Counted from the stretch's first letter, positions 46,506-59,350 are shown. The stretch is 64,000 nt of DNA from Voacanga thouarsii (GCA_026120185.1 JANUWF010001824.1:1-64000); one strand, 5' to 3'. Program-made: numbers and translations. Notes: generated from the sequence alone by a model not told the origin.

Positions 46506-47600
46506 AGCAGGGATTTATCCGACTAAGTACTTCGCCTTTGGAAGCACTTGTATTATTTGTTAAGAAGAAGGATGGATCACTATGAATGTGTATAGACTAT
46601 TGAGGATTAAATGTAGTGACGATGAAGAATAAGTATCCGCTGCCCATGATTGATGAGTTATTTGATCAACTACAAGGAGCAGAATGTTTTTCCAAGTTAC
46701 ATTTGAGGCGAGGATATCATCAAGTCTGGATTCGAGAGGAAGATATACCGAAAACTATATTTAACAAACAATATGGATATTTTAAGTTCGTGGTGATGCT
46801 CTTTAGTGTTACCATACCCTTACTACTTTTATGGATTTGATGCATCAGATATTTCAGCCTTATTTGGACAATTTTGTTATCATTTTTATAGATGATATCT
46901 TGCTATACTCAGTGAATCCTCAAGAATATAAACAATATCTTCAAAAAATATTAGAGAAATTACGGGAGGCTAAATTTTATGCAAAGTTCAGTAAATGTGA
47001 GTTTTAGTTATAAGAAGTAGCATTTTTGGGACTTATAGTATCCAAGAAAGGAATTATGGTAAACTATGCCAATGTTGATGCAGTAACAAATTGGAAACAT
47101 CCCGAGACTCTAACTAAAGTGCGAAGTTTTTTTGGACTGGCTGGGTATTATAGGAGATTCATTGAGGGATTTTCAAAAATATCTTCACCTTTAACTCAAT
47201 TCACTCAAAAGAAAGTTCTTTATGCATGGATAGAGAGGCGTGAGAAGAATTTTTAGGAGTTGAAACAAAGGTTAAGCTCTATTCCTATTTTAGCATTACC
47301 AATGATGGATAAACCCTACGAGGTATATACTAATGCATTAAAAGAAGGGTTAGGAGGAGTATTGATGCAGGAAGGAAGAGTGATAGCCTATATCTCTAGG
47401 AAAATGAAACCCCACGAAGAGAAACACATGATTTGGGGTTAGCAGCCATCGTGTTTGCTTTAAATAAATGGAGACACTATTTATATGGAGTTGAGTTTAA
47501 AGTTTTTACCAATCATAAAAGCTTGATGTATGTCTTCACTCAAAAGGATTTAAACATAAGACAACACAGGAGGATAGAATTCTTTGAAGAATTCTAGTCT
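46506..47600 (+). pseudogene. rt-rh: Gyp1 reverse transcriptase and RNase H, continued
   Basis: It resumes after the Cop2 target duplication: FVKKKDGS-type start, then [19 protein letters not shown] (46616 on), the polymerase motif FIDDILLYS at about 46885, the AFLG...GIMVNYANVDAVTNWK thumb region (47026-47256), [14 protein letters not shown], and RNase H (YEVYTNALKEGLGGVLMQ; the catalytic Asp of the usual YTDAS is Asn here). Stops occur at about 46840, 47010 and 47255, and a frame change near 47440. The order and motifs are those of chromoviruses and parallel Gyp2. Confidence 0.85.
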
Positions 47601-49136
47601 CTAATTAGATATCACCCTAGGAAAGCCAATATGTCTGCTCTCCAGATGAGACGTGTCCTTGAAGGACGAATGAGAATGAGTAATATTTCAATTCAACTTA
47701 CTTTTCTGAAACAATTAAAAAAGGAGCAAGAAAAGGATGAAGATCTGCAAAAGATATTACAAAAAGAGGTGAATAGGGAAGAAAGTGAATTTCAAATAGG
47801 AAATGATGGGATTCTCTATTATCAAGACCGGTATTGTATTCCTAGACAAGCTGTAGTGAAACAAGATATCTTGACTGAAGCACATCGTAGTAAGTATACT
47901 ATCCACCCAGGAGCAGTAAAGATGTACCAAGACTTGAAGAAATGCTATTGGTGGATTGGAATAAAGAAAGATATCTTAGAGTTTGTGGCTTGATGTTTAA
48001 CTTGCTAACAAGTGAAAGCTGATCAACAACGACCTAGAGGCTTACTACAGCCTATTACCTATCCCATCATGGAAATGGGATGACATCACCATAGATTTTA
48101 TAACAGGATTACCCATAGCACTAGGGTAATGGGATGCTATATAGTTGGTGGTGGACTGACTAAATAAGTCCGCTCATTTCATTCCCATTAATCAACAAGA
48201 TTCTTTAAAGAAATTGAGTAAAATCTATATGGAAGAGGTAATCAGATTGCATGGGAAACCCTCTAGCATTATATTAGATTGAGACCCTAGATTCACTTTA
48301 AGGTTTTGGACTAAGTTGCAATAGAGATATGGAATAATGTTGAAATTCAGTACTACAGAGCACCCACAAATAGATGGACAAATCAAACGAGTGAATCGAG
48401 TTTTGGAAGACATGTTGCAGGCCTGTGCTTTAGATTTTGGAAAAACGGTGGATTGATAATTTAGCATATGCAGAGTTTACATACCATCATAGTTATCAAT
48501 AAATAATTGGAATGGCCCCATTTAAAGTTTTGTATAGAAGAAAATGTCAGTCCTCATTGTATTGGGAAATCATAGGACGAAGATCTAATGAACAAGATTT
48601 TTTGACTTTGATGAAGTACAGCAGACTATAGAGTTGGTCAAAACTAGGCCGGAAACAGCTCAAAGTTGGCCAAAGAGTTATGTTGATCAACGTAGGAGAG
48701 ATTTGGAATTTGTAGAAGGAGATCAAGTATTCTTGAAGTTAACTCCACAATGACAATTAGGAAACAAAATAAAAGGGGAAAAGTTGGCACCCAAGTATAT
48801 TTGATCGTTTTCTATTGTCGAATGAATTGGGAATGTGGCTTATTGTTTAGAATTACCAATAGAGCTTCAAGGTATTCATGATGTATTTTATTTCTCCCGA
48901 CATCGAAAATATATAGCAGATCTTTCACATGTTTTAAATAAAGAACCCATTGAGATGACTCCAAGCTTAAAATATGAAGAAAAGCCTATTAAGATCTTAG
49001 AATATGTTGAAAATGAGATGCAGAATAAAACGAATTCACTTGTAAAGGTGTTATGGAATCATCACCCCATACAAGATGTGGCTTGGGAGATAGAGGCAAT
49101 GATATGGGAGAAATATCCAGAGTTATTTCAAGGATA
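47601..49136 (+). pseudogene. int-chd: Gyp1 integrase and chromodomain
   Basis: The HHCC zinc region spans about 47880-48015 (HRSKYTIHPGAVKMYQDL...CLTC). The catalytic core at about 48070-48450 is broken by stops. The usual active-site Glu in the GQSER-type motif is Lys (GAA to AAA) near 48384, so the enzyme would be inactive even if translated. The C-terminus 48835-49136 has the IHDVF...SRHRKYIADLSHVL segment and a chromodomain (LVKVLWNHHPIQDVAWEIE...YPELF). Chromodomains guide integration to modified histones; their presence places Gyp1 among the chromoviruses. Confidence 0.85.
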
Positions 49137-51130
49137 AGCCAATTTTGGGGGCAAAATTTTTTGGAAGGGAGATTGTAATAGCCTATATTTTTAATCTTTG
49201 ACTAGCTAATAACTTTGATAGAATAAACATTTTCATCAGTGGCTAGAAAAAAATATGATTATTGCAATGAGAAGAATACTTTGGTGCAATAAAAATTGTA
49301 GGGACCTGGATGTAATTTTGAATTTATTCTACCCATATCCTAAATTTTTAGAAGGCTAATACTTTTAATAAAATAAGAGGTTGGGGGTACAGATAGAAAA
49401 AAAATTTGATCAGTGCAATGAGAAGAGCGTTTCGGGGTGAATTTCGCTATTCGTGGTTCCAGGGGCATTTTCATAATTTTAACTGCGATCAGAATTTTGA
49501 ATGTAAATTTTCATGATTGAGAAAGAATTGAAGATTTTGAATGTTATCATTGAATTCAGTGAAATTTATAAAATTTATTAGTGAAATAAAATATTTTTTA
49601 AATATGGACCTTAATTTTGGTCATTTCTGAGAAAAATTGAAAACACAGTAGAAAATTTGGACATGTGGCTTCATGTGATAGGTGGCCAAGGACATGTGTC
49701 AAACCATGATAGGATGCATGAAATATTCATGCATGCAAAAATTCCTAAATAAATTTTACAAAATAATTAAGAAAATGTGTGGAAGAAAGAGAATGTGACA
49801 AGTGTAAAATGGGTCGCCATGCATTTAATGAAATAAAATCTCATTGGTCTTCATTTTGACCATGTTGATGTGGTGGTGAAGGGCTGAAATCCTGCAGCCA
49901 TAAAGGAAGAAGAATAGAGGGAAAATAAAAAGGAATAAATGAAAGAGAAAATCAAGGAAAATTAGGAAAATGAGAGAGAAAGAAAGAAGTGTGTGTGTTC
50001 TTGGTGTTCTTAGAGCAAACTCAAGCCATGATCCCACATACAAGGTAAAAGCTTATGCTTCAAGAATTAAAGTCATGGATTTACAGTGATTATTTTCGTA
50101 TCAGTTTTAACATGAAAACATGAGATTTATGGTTATGATTTGGATTAAATGTGTACTATATGAACCTTTGTGTGTACAAGTGTATGTGTGTACCGGTTGG
50201 ATTAAGGCTTTGTATGCTATGTTTTTATGTGGTGAATGAAGGTATTTGATTGGTGATTTAAGGGATTATTCAACGTTGATGAGAAAGTGGTGAAATTGGA
50301 AGAAAAAGAAGCTTTAAGGGAAATAACCACTAGCTATTTTAATTCATGTACGTGACTATATAGTGTTCAAAGCATGAATTTTGTAAATTGTTATATCCAA
50401 AAACATGAAGATTTAAAAGTATTTTGAAGGGGAATTTAGTGGATTAAGTGCCCTAACAGTGTTATGAATCAAGGAGAACAAGAGAAGAACATTAAATTGT
50501 GAAAACAACATGAATTAAGGCAAAATTCTGAGAGATTTTCATCTCAGTAATTCCTGAAAGAAATCAGGCTTGGGAAGAAGGACACCATAGAAATGTATGT
50601 AAGAGTCTAATGAGCATTTTGGAATATAATGGAGCCCAATTGGAGTTGTGGATCAAAGATTATGCGCAAAACAATATAGCGCATTGATCAGGAAAAATTG
50701 CAGAATTTTAGTTTTGATATAAATGAACCCTAAGGAATTATTTGCATGATTCTGGGAATGAAAATGAAAGAGAAGGACATAAATGACTTCCTTATATTTG
50801 TGAGTGTCGATTTAAATCTTAGCAAACTAAACTAAACATGAAATGACATTTAATGTAGGTTATTCGCATTAAACGGTCAGCAACAGGCTAGATACAATAT
50901 TCAAACAATATAAGCTGTCTAGGACACGAGTTGAGTCCCACTGGATTTCTAAATTTTTAAATACTAGTATGCTTTTTTTTTTCATGACCTAACATATTAC
51001 GTGCTATTTTGGAATCCCTTATTTGATTTAATATTTTTCTGAGCAAGAAAATATTATTTGCTAGGTTGAGCTGGCATGGATAGCGTAATTGGTTTGGAAA
51101 CCTTAAAGGATGACAAAAGCTTGTATTGCG
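49137..51130 (+). repeat. Gyp1 PPT and 3' LTR, left part
   Basis: A purine tract TTGGAAGGGAGAT (49161-49173) precedes the LTR start TGTAATAGCC at 49174. It is collinear with 10625-12590 over nearly 2 kb with moderate divergence. Homology stops near 51130, where a copia LTR fragment begins, and the LTR end reappears at about 62731. Roughly 1.2 kb of LTR present in the 5' copy is absent here. Confidence 0.8.
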
Positions 51131-51151
51131 CCCTGTTCCAATCCCGAGCTT

Positions 51152-51410
51152 TTAAAAATTTTACCTCTTTTCCTCGTTCAAAGTGTTGGCTGTACCAAAA
51201 TGTATGCAACCAGTGTAGGTGTGCTGGTAGAAGCATTGGGTGCGATTCCTGCAACCCTCCTACTCCGCCTTTGCATGTATGTGGACGCCAAACTCTCGGT
51301 CTTCCAGTATATGGCCTACCTAACTACTGTATGGTGAACAACTAATGAGCTAGGGAATTTTCTGGAGAGATAGAGAGAGAGAGAGACGTCTAGCTTTCAC
51401 AGAGAAGAAG
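51152..51410 (-). repeat. Cop3 LTR fragment (copia), left of Gyp2
   Basis: On the - strand it matches the 3' part of the Cop1 LTR, for example CTTTGCATGTA, GTATATGGCCT and the ATTTTCTGGAGAG run (forward reading of the inverted copy). It diverges noticeably. It stops at 51410, where Gyp2 begins, and LTR sequence of the same family resumes at 61965. About 20 bases of unassigned sequence precede it. Confidence 0.65.
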
Positions 51411-53678
51411 TGTAACACCCCGGAAAACCTAGGCCCGCCAGGGCCGGGGATGTCGCCCCGTCCAAAGGACAAGGGGTCTTTATAACTAGGTCACAAATAA
51501 AAATTGCTCAAATGAATAATACTCAAGCTAAAAGAATTTATTACAACCCAAAAATAAATACTTCCAAAGTACATCCATGAAATTCCAAAACAAAACTCAT
51601 AATTAAAATCATCCACACTCGTCTCCCAAAGCAGTGCATAAAATCAAACACACATTCTCTTCCAAAGTAGCCACTAACCCACAATAGGATCAACCTGAAA
51701 ACATGATAAAAGGTGGTGAGACAGAAATCTCAGTAAGTCCGTGTGTGCTTTGGGTGTTTAGCAGGAACAGTTCGTGGATGCAAAGTGTGAAATCTTTATA
51801 AGAGAAACATTGACAAGCAATAAACATCAGTCAAAAGCAAGAGTGGCGTTTTGGCTCTTCTGGCCATACATAAGTAATGAAGTCAACCACTCGAAAGAAA
51901 GGGATATGGGTTACCACACTCTGGGCCCCATAACCGGTCAGAATGCCTAACACGTTGTGCAGACTGACAAAAGTAGGTGATCGGCCTACTGGGCAAGATA
52001 CTTCTCCTTCTCTATACCCAACAACCACCGGGTGTCCATTCCGGCAAAAACACAGTCACTTGACTGAAACAAAATAAACTGCTAGCTCGGACCGGCACGA
52101 CTCACTAGAACTGGCATCTTATCCGGGAAGGACTCACCCCTCAGAGGTGGCCACCTACTGAGCGACTTACCCTAACCCTTCAAAGACTAGTCCTAGTAGT
52201 CCACCCTTATTAAGTACTCAACGACATTCCCCACTTGGGATAAAATGAACAAAGCATTGTTCTTCATGAAAATAACAATTTGAGGGTTTCCAAAGCTTTG
52301 GGAGAAATTAGTTTTAGAAAGAGTTTCAAGTTTGGAAAAATCTGCTCAAAGACTTTTAAATAATTTAAGCATTGGAATTAATGATGAATTCAACCCTCAA
52401 TTGCTTTCAAATAATCGAGTGCCCTTGCACTCCACAATTGGCTTGCCATAAGGAAATCATTTCACATCAATCAGGTTTTATGCAGGAGCTTACCTGATTC
52501 TTGCTCATAACAACAAGGTCTCGAACAGCTGACCTAACCCCACATGGGCAAATACAAATCTTAATCAGATTCAAGCCACAATCCACTTCCTCAATTTTAA
52601 ATCAACTCAATTCACTACTACCATGATCCTAGTGTCCTAAGCTTTAAGGCAAAACAATAGTTGAATAGGTTTATAAGCTCAGTTTAATTTGTTATTTAAA
52701 ATAATTAATGGATTAGGAAATAAATTCTAATAAGTTGAAAGTTTAAATCTTGTTAAGGAAAATTTAGAGTTTATTTGATCAAGAGCCATAGGTGGTACTA
52801 GGTAAAATAGTGATTTAATGGTAGCTTAGTTGTTAGAAAATAATTGATAGCTAAAACTAGTTAAGATTAAATTTAATAAGTCTTTCTTGGAAAATAATAA
52901 GTAAATCCTTAAGGGTTTTGGTCTAGTAAATATTTTATTAAGTATGCATCTTTTTCATAAGGCTTTAATTAATTTGCCTTATTTTAGATAATATTTATTT
53001 ATTTTACTAAAATATCCTTTACATATATTATAATTCCAAATCTACCCTTCGTAGGGTTTTCGAAATTCTTTAGCAAAAATTATTAGTAAATATTTTATTC
53101 ATGAAATAAAATTTGCTTAGGGACAACTAGATCATGATCAAGATTCCATGGTCAACCATAATCAATAACATACTCAATCCTTCAATTCATCAAATCATCC
53201 AAGTCTTGCACATAGGCATAGATCTAAATTTATTATTACATGATTTAACCTCTACTAGCATAAACATGATCATGGCTTCAAAATCTAATCATGCATATAA
53301 ATCCTATTCACCCATGGTGACATAATATCTAGCATGCTTCATCACAAATACTACCTATGACATGCATCAAATCTCAACTCATCATTAAATCCACCAATAT
53401 AATCCTTCCATGCGTAAATCCCATCTCCATCTCAATCATACATATACTCATGCTTCAATCAATAACATCACATACACAACCCCATCACCATTCATCAACT
53501 TAGAGACATGATTCTAAATTTTAAAAAGAGGATTGAAGGTACTTACTTGATTGATGAATGACTTGAAGGAGTTTAGAGAAGATCTCAACTCCTAGATGGC
53601 TAATCTTGTTCAAGAAGGGTGGCGAAAGCATGGTCATGAAACAAGAGACCATTCGGCCAAGGGAGGAATTTTCGGTCC

Positions 53679-53714
<36 letters not shown>

Positions 53715-55651
53715 AGAAGAGATCATTAGCATGCTTATTCATATAGGTTTTCATTAGAGATTAAGTTTGAAGAGGATGAAGTTGTTAGAATAAGTTTACC
53801 TTGAAGATGTTCTTGTCCAGAAATTTTTGCTTTGATCCGAAGTAGCAAGATGTTTGGAGGAGTTTGATGTTAACATTGATGTTGATGGATTCACAGCAAT
53901 AAGTAGACTAAATCTGGAGATTTTCGTGAGGGTTTGAGGTGGTTTGGAGGGTTATTAGGTGTAGAGAAGAAGTAGGTATTCTTGGTGTAGTGTGTGTGTG
54001 TTCTTGTTGCTTGAAGAAAATCGAGAGAGAAAGGAAGAGTTTGTGCAGCTGCCGATTTTTAGGTCTGGCCGAATTCTAGTAGGGTTTAGGGAGTTGATTC
54101 TCTGATTTGGAAGGGAAAATGAAAGGTGAGTTGCTACAATCCTTGAAGAATATTTTTAGGAAGAGAATTTGGAAACTAGATATTCTAAGAATATCTTGAT
54201 TTTTCTGGACAGCTTTGAGTTCTCCTATGGCCGACTGGATTGTGCAGATTTCTGTGGAATTAAAGCTGGTTAGAGGAGACTTGTGGTGGCCGAAATTAAG
54301 GTGCACAATGGTGGAGAAGATGGCTGATCAATTGAGCAAAATTTTATGGAAAGTTGTTAAGCAAGATGGCTGAAATTTTTGGAAAGTAATCAAGCTAAAT
54401 TGTAGGGATTTGGTTGAGAGATTTTCGGTCAGCCATGGAGGGAATTTCGTGCAGAAACTTTAGGGAACAATGGAGCTCTGTTAATGGAGGTTTAAGAGAG
54501 GTTTTGACAGAATTAGGTTGGGGTTTTCGGTTGAAACAAAATAGGAAACAAGCTGGACAAAAATTCTGCTCAGGAATTTCGCTGAACAGAAATTTCCTGG
54601 CAGAATTTTCGTCTGCCATTTCCAGCAGGTTTGCAGCGAGGTTTGAAGGGGATTTCAGGGGTATTCAAGGCTGGTTTCCAGCCTTCTTTATGGAGGAAAA
54701 ACATGGCTAAGTTTCTGTACAAATTCTGGAGGAAAACAGCTTGGTTTTGAGCTCTCAAAACCGATTTTCGTACAGGAATTTTTCCTGCTTTGCTCTAACT
54801 TGTGCAATCCGAATTTGGGCAAGAAACTTTCAGATTTCAACTGATCCTAAAGACCATTTTTCTTGTTGCATTTGGGAGGAGATGTGAGCTAGAATTTTCG
54901 ACCTTTTGAAGGCACAACAAGCTGGAAAATTTCAGCTCATTTCATGAAGATAAATGAACTAAGTTTGAGGAAAAATTTCAGCAAGCTTTCAAGAGTGATT
55001 TTCCTCTTGAATTTTCCCACAAATCATTTACATTTTCCAAACCATGAGAAGCCTTTTACTAGGACATTTTGATCCTAAAAGACCTTAGTCCTCTACTGAA
55101 TTTTTCTGGAATGGTAAAGGATAGAACACCTCGATCAAACTAAGGAGTTGGAAATTAAGGAAAATTAAAGATCAATGGAGAATGAATTCCCTTTTGGCAT
55201 TTCGCGAAGAACAAAAAAGTGAAGTGAGAATTCTCCTAACATGTCTCTCCTAGGACATCATCACCCATTGATCTAGGCCCTCATGGCCGAAACCATCCTT
55301 TTCCAAGCGAAATAAAATTTACTCAAGCTAAAGCTTCTATGATGGACTTTGAACCTTAGACCTCAAGAATTAATTCCAAGGCTCTAACCACTAAACCACA
55401 ACAACTCTTGTTGCTATTTCTACTAGAAAAATTATTTCCTATTCAATCCACAAACTATCTCCTTATTTTCACCTCGGGCAAAAATTACCATTTTGCCCCT
55501 CTCACACATCACTCACTAACAAGACTTCAAGATAATAAAAATCAAATTCAAAGCACATAGAAATCATATGAAACATATTTAATCATGAAATAAAGCATGA
55601 TATGCATCCCAACCCCCTTACTCTAAGGTTGGTCTCGACTGGGGTTTCACA
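51411..55651 (-). repeat. Gyp2 3' LTR (4241 bp)
   Basis: On the + strand it runs from TGTAACACCCC to GGGGTTTCACA and is followed by the PPT. It is collinear with the solo LTR 34026-38313. The first 520 bases match 61444-61964 with few changes, mostly C/T and G/A. It contains an (AG)n run at about 53681-53710, the tRNA-like module at 55344-55405, and the start of a 293-bp duplication. Confidence 0.9.
55344..55405 (-). promoter_or_regulatory. tRNA-like A-box/B-box module, second copy
   Basis: TGGTTTAGTGGTTAGAGC (55398-55381) and GGTTCAAAGTCC (55355-55344) on the - strand are identical to the module in the solo LTR, while the linker between them differs at several bases. It lies about 250 bases inside the LTR start in element sense, in U3. 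Confidence 0.55.
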
Positions 55652-56126
55652 TCCTCCCCTCCTTAGAAGAATTTCGTCCTGAAATTCAAGCATACCTCTA
55701 TTTCAGCTCGGGATACTTCCGCTTAACCCATTCCTCCGATTCCCATGTAGCATCCTGTGTGCCATGGTGCTCCCACTGAATCTTAACCATTAGTATCTGC
55801 TTATTCCGGAGGGTTTTGACACTGCGGTCCAATATCAAATTCAAAGCACATAGAAATCATATGAAACATATTTAATCATGAAATAAAGCATGATATGCAT
55901 CCCAACCCCCTTACTTTAAGGTTGGTCTCGACTGGGGTTTCACATCCTCCCCTCCTTAGAAGAATTTCGTCCTAAAATTCAAGCATACCTCTATTTCAGC
56001 TCGGGATACTTCCGCTTAACCCATTCCTCCGATTCCCATGTAGCATCCTGTGTGCCATGGTGCTCCCACTGAATCTTAACCATTAGTATCTGCTTATTCC
56101 GGAGGGTTTTGACACTGCGGTCCAAT
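55541..56126. repeat. 293-bp tandem duplication across LTR/PPT/pol end of Gyp2
   Basis: Units 55541-55833 and 55834-56126 differ at only about two bases (for example CTTACTC/CTTACTT). Each unit holds the last 111 bases of the LTR (+ strand view), the PPT and about 180 bases of the pol end including the stop codon. A short ATC is shared at the breakpoints. As a result there are two LTR starts and two PPTs in tandem. Confidence 0.92.
55652..55667 (-). promoter_or_regulatory. Gyp2 polypurine tract (second copy at 55945-55960)
   Basis: On the - strand TTCTAAGGAGGGGAGG abuts the LTR start TGTGAAACCCC. The tandem duplication gives an identical tract and LTR start 293 bases upstream in element sense. 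Confidence 0.75.
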
Positions 56127-56338
56127 ATCCGAACAGGCTTTTCCACGTAGCTCAAGTTCGGCTGCAACACTAACGGTTCCTCATTCAACACGTGACCGGG
56201 ATCCGCATTATACCTCTTCAACTGTGACACATGGAACACGTCATGGATACCCGTTAACCCATCCGGTAGGTCCAATCGGTACGCTACTGGTCTGATTCTT
56301 TCCTTAATAAAAAATGGCCCCAAATATCTCGGATTCAA
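55991..56338 (-). pseudogene. int-chd: Gyp2 integrase C-terminus and chromodomain
   Basis: This is a 115-codon piece on the - strand. It has the NPRYLGPFFIKERI segment, then GIHDVFHVSQLKRYNADPGHV, then a C-terminal chromodomain (MVKIQWEHHGTQDATWESEE and KRKYPEL) ending in a stop at 55991. It is separated from the main integrase piece by a frame change near 56335. The aromatic residues expected in the chromodomain's methyl-lysine pocket are partly kept (Trp in QWEHH, Trp in TWESE). The last part is repeated in the upstream tandem unit. Confidence 0.85.
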
Positions 56339-57612
56339 TTTTCCACCCTTCGGAGCTTCACAATCCCCCGGTTGAGTGATAACTTCAGAAACATACGGTC
56401 CTCAACTTGAAATTCCAATTCCCTCCTCCGGTTGTCCGCATAACTCTTTTGCCGGCTCTGAGCCGCCTTTAACCTTTCTCGGATTAGCTTCACCTTATCC
56501 AACATCTCTTGCACACAAACCTCTCCGGTTTTGCTCACGTGTCCATCTTCCGTCCAACTCCAATACAACGGTACTTGACACTTGCGCCCATACAAATCCT
56601 CGTAAGGTGCCATCCCGATCGAGGCCTGATAGCTGTTGTTATAGGATAATTCCGCGTAAGGTATGCATTCTATCCACTTCTCCCCAAAATCCAGAACACA
56701 GGCCCTCAACATATCTTCTAATATTTGGATTACCCTTTCTGACTGCCCATCAGTCTGCGGATGCGCCGTCGTACTGAACTTCAAATTCGGTCCCTTTGCT
56801 TCCTGGAATTTTCCCCAAAAACGAGAAGTAAACCTCGAGTCTCGGTCTGACACTATGCTGGAAGGTACTCCATGGAGTCGGACTATTTCTCGAACATATG
56901 TCTGAGCCAGCTTCTCCATGGAGTCCCTTACATTTACCGGGATAAAGTGGGCTGACTTGGTCAGTCGATCCACTACTACCCATATGGCATCCTTCTGAGT
57001 CTTTGACATAGGGAGTCCGGTGACGAAATCCATAGTCACCTCCTCCCACTTCCATTTTGGCATTGGTAACGGCTGCAATAGTCCCGCTGACTTCTTACGC
57101 TCTGCTTGAACTTTCTGGCAGGTGAGACAGGTCGATACGTACTTGACCACATCTCGCTTCATTCCGGGCCACCAGTATGCTCTCTTCAAATCTTGGTACA
57201 TCTTGACCTCTCCCGGATGAATTGCATACTTGCTCTTGTGTGCCTCTTCCAAAATTCTGACCCTTAGTTGTTGCTCCCTGGGTACACACAATCGATCTCT
57301 AAAATGGAAAACTCCTACCTCGTCCTGACAGAATTCACTAGTCGGTCGCTTGAGCTCCTTATCCTTAAAAATTTGAAACTCGGCGTTGCCTCGCTGGGCT
57401 TCCACTATTTCTTGCTTCAAGTCCGGCACCAACTTCAAGTTGCTGATAGCAATCGCTTTGTCTCGCACTTCCGTCCTTCTGTCCAATACGTCCTGGACCA
57501 CTTGCATTTCTTGCACCTTTAGCCTAGCCATCCCAACTTTTCTGCTTAGGGCGTCTGCCACAACGTTAGCCTTCCCGGGATGGTAGTTGATCGGGCAACG
57601 GTATTCTTCCAA
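56335..57612 (-). pseudogene. int: Gyp2 integrase (425-codon open piece)
   Basis: It begins in the RNase H/integrase connection (PINYHPGKANVVADALSRK). The HHCC zinc domain follows at residues 125-165 (His125, His132, Cys162, Cys165). The catalytic core has Asp195 (TMDFV), Asp256 (VSDRD) and Glu292 (GQSER), a DDX35E arrangement. All catalytic and zinc-binding residues are present, unlike in Gyp1. It is cut off from RT by a frame change and a CGA-to-TGA-type stop near 57620, and from the chromodomain near 56335. Integrates cDNA into chromatin; as it stands it cannot be made as part of one polyprotein. Confidence 0.92.
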
Positions 57613-57625
57613 GATCCATCCACCT

Positions 57626-58924
57626 TCATTGCCTCATGTTCAAATCCTTCTGAGTGAAGATATACTTCAGGCTCTTATGGTCGGTGAACACCTCGTACTC
57701 GGCTCCATACAAGTAGTGTCGCCATTTCTTTAGGGCGAACACTATAGCCGCCAGCTCCAAGTCGTGAGTAGGGTAGTTCACTTCATGCGGTCGCAACTTC
57801 CGTGATGCATCGGCAATCACTTTCCGGTCTTGCATCAACACCGCTCCCAGTCCTTCTTTCGAAGCGTCGGTGTACAGTGCGTAAGATTTGCCTTCCTCTG
57901 GTAGACTCAATACTGGTGCTGTCATCAGTCTCTTCTTTAGTTCTTGGAAGCTTTTCTCGCATTTCTCGTTCCACACAAACAGAACATCCTTTCTCAACAA
58001 ACGGGTCATTGGCGATGCGAGTGTCGAGAATCCCTTGATAAACCTTCGATAGTATCCCGCCAAACCCAAGAAACTCTGGATCTCGGTAATATTCTTCGGC
58101 TGCTTCCAGTCTGATACCGCTTCCACCTTAGCCGAATCTACCTTAATTCCCTCATTGGTCACCACATGACCAAGGAATGCCACACTGTCCAACCAAAATT
58201 CGCACTTGCTAAACTTCGTGTACAGCTTGTGCTCTCTCAATTTTTCCAACACGAGCCTCAGATGCTTCGCATGTTCCTCCGGATTCTTGGAGTAGATTAA
58301 AATATCGTCGATGAATACTACTACAAATTTGTCCAGGTAAGGCCGGAATACTTGGTACATTATGTCCATGAATACTGCTGGAGCGTTAGTCACCCCGAAC
58401 GACATTACTACGAACTCGTAATGCCTATATCGAGTATTGAAGGCTGTCTTGGGGATATCTTCCTCTTTTATCCGCACTTGGTAATATCCTTGTCTCGGAT
58501 CCAACTTGGAATAGCAACTGGACCCTTGCAGCTGATCGAATAGTTCGTCAATCAATGGAAGATGGTACTTGTTCTTAATCGTTAAATTGTTCAACCCTCG
58601 GTAGTCGATGCACAGCCTCAAGGTCCCGTCCTTCTTTTTTACAAATAGCACAGGCGCTCCCCAGGGCAACATGCTTGGTCTAATATAGCCTTGGCCAACA
58701 AGCTCCTCTAGTTACTCTTTCAACTCTTTCAACTCTTTCAACTCTGTCGGCGCCATCCAATATAGAGTCCGCAATACTGGTTCCGCTCCGGGAACTAAGT
58801 CGATAGTGAACTCTACTTCTCGACTAGGAGGTAGAGAATCAAGCTCCGCTGGAAATACATCGGGAAAATCCTTCACTACTTCCGTGTCCTCCAGAGTACA
58901 CTGGTCCTTAGGTTTGTTCATCAT
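57626..58924 (-). pseudogene. rt-rh: Gyp2 reverse transcriptase and RNase H
   Basis: The N-terminal piece 58924-58712 (FPDVFPAELDSLPPSREVEF, SIDLVP-type segment) ends in a CAA-to-TAA-type stop after three KEL codon triplets. The main 348-codon piece from 58672 carries [18 protein letters not shown], catalytic Asp58 ([11 protein letters not shown]) and Asp122/Asp123 ([10 protein letters not shown]), then RNase H with Asp269 (YTDAS), Glu306 (DLELAA) and Asp331 (FTDHKSL). It copies element RNA into cDNA and degrades the RNA strand. All catalytic residues are intact; only the flanking stops disable it. Confidence 0.92.
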
Positions 58925-58948
58925 GTAAGCAAGATAACCTTTACAACC

Positions 58949-59346
58949 TTACCTCAATAATTTTCGGGCCTTATCCCCTGCAATCAAGTACTTCAACTCT
59001 TTCACCCTCTTTCCATCGAATTCTAACACGTCACAGCCCGGTTTGACAAACTGAACTGTCTTACTCTTGCACTCTACCCTAGCCCTATGCTTGGCTAACC
59101 AGTCCATCCCCAAAATTAAGTCATAGTCTTCAATGTCCAACATAATCAAATCTCCGTCCAGATTTTCTCTCCCCACCTTAACCTTACAATCCCTCACATA
59201 TCGATCCGCTTGCACCATCTTCCCCAAAGGGGTGCTTACTTCTAAAATGAAAGGTAGCTCCACTCCATCCCAACCCAAATGACATGCACACAACTTGTTT
59301 ATATAGGAATGAGTAGAGCCAGGGTCAATCAAAGCATTAACGGATC
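58949..59346 (-). pseudogene. pr: Gyp2 aspartic protease
   Basis: Reading on the - strand after a TAA at about 59348: the active site is ALIDPGSTHSYI (DPG in place of DSG, a common variant in this group as far as I recall), followed by the flap region and GMDWLAKHRARVECKSKTVQF, typical of retropepsins of Ty3 elements. It ends at a TAA near 58948 that fits a Gln codon changed by C-to-T. It releases Gag and Pol domains from the polyprotein. Confidence 0.85.
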
Positions 59347-59350
59347 GTCC

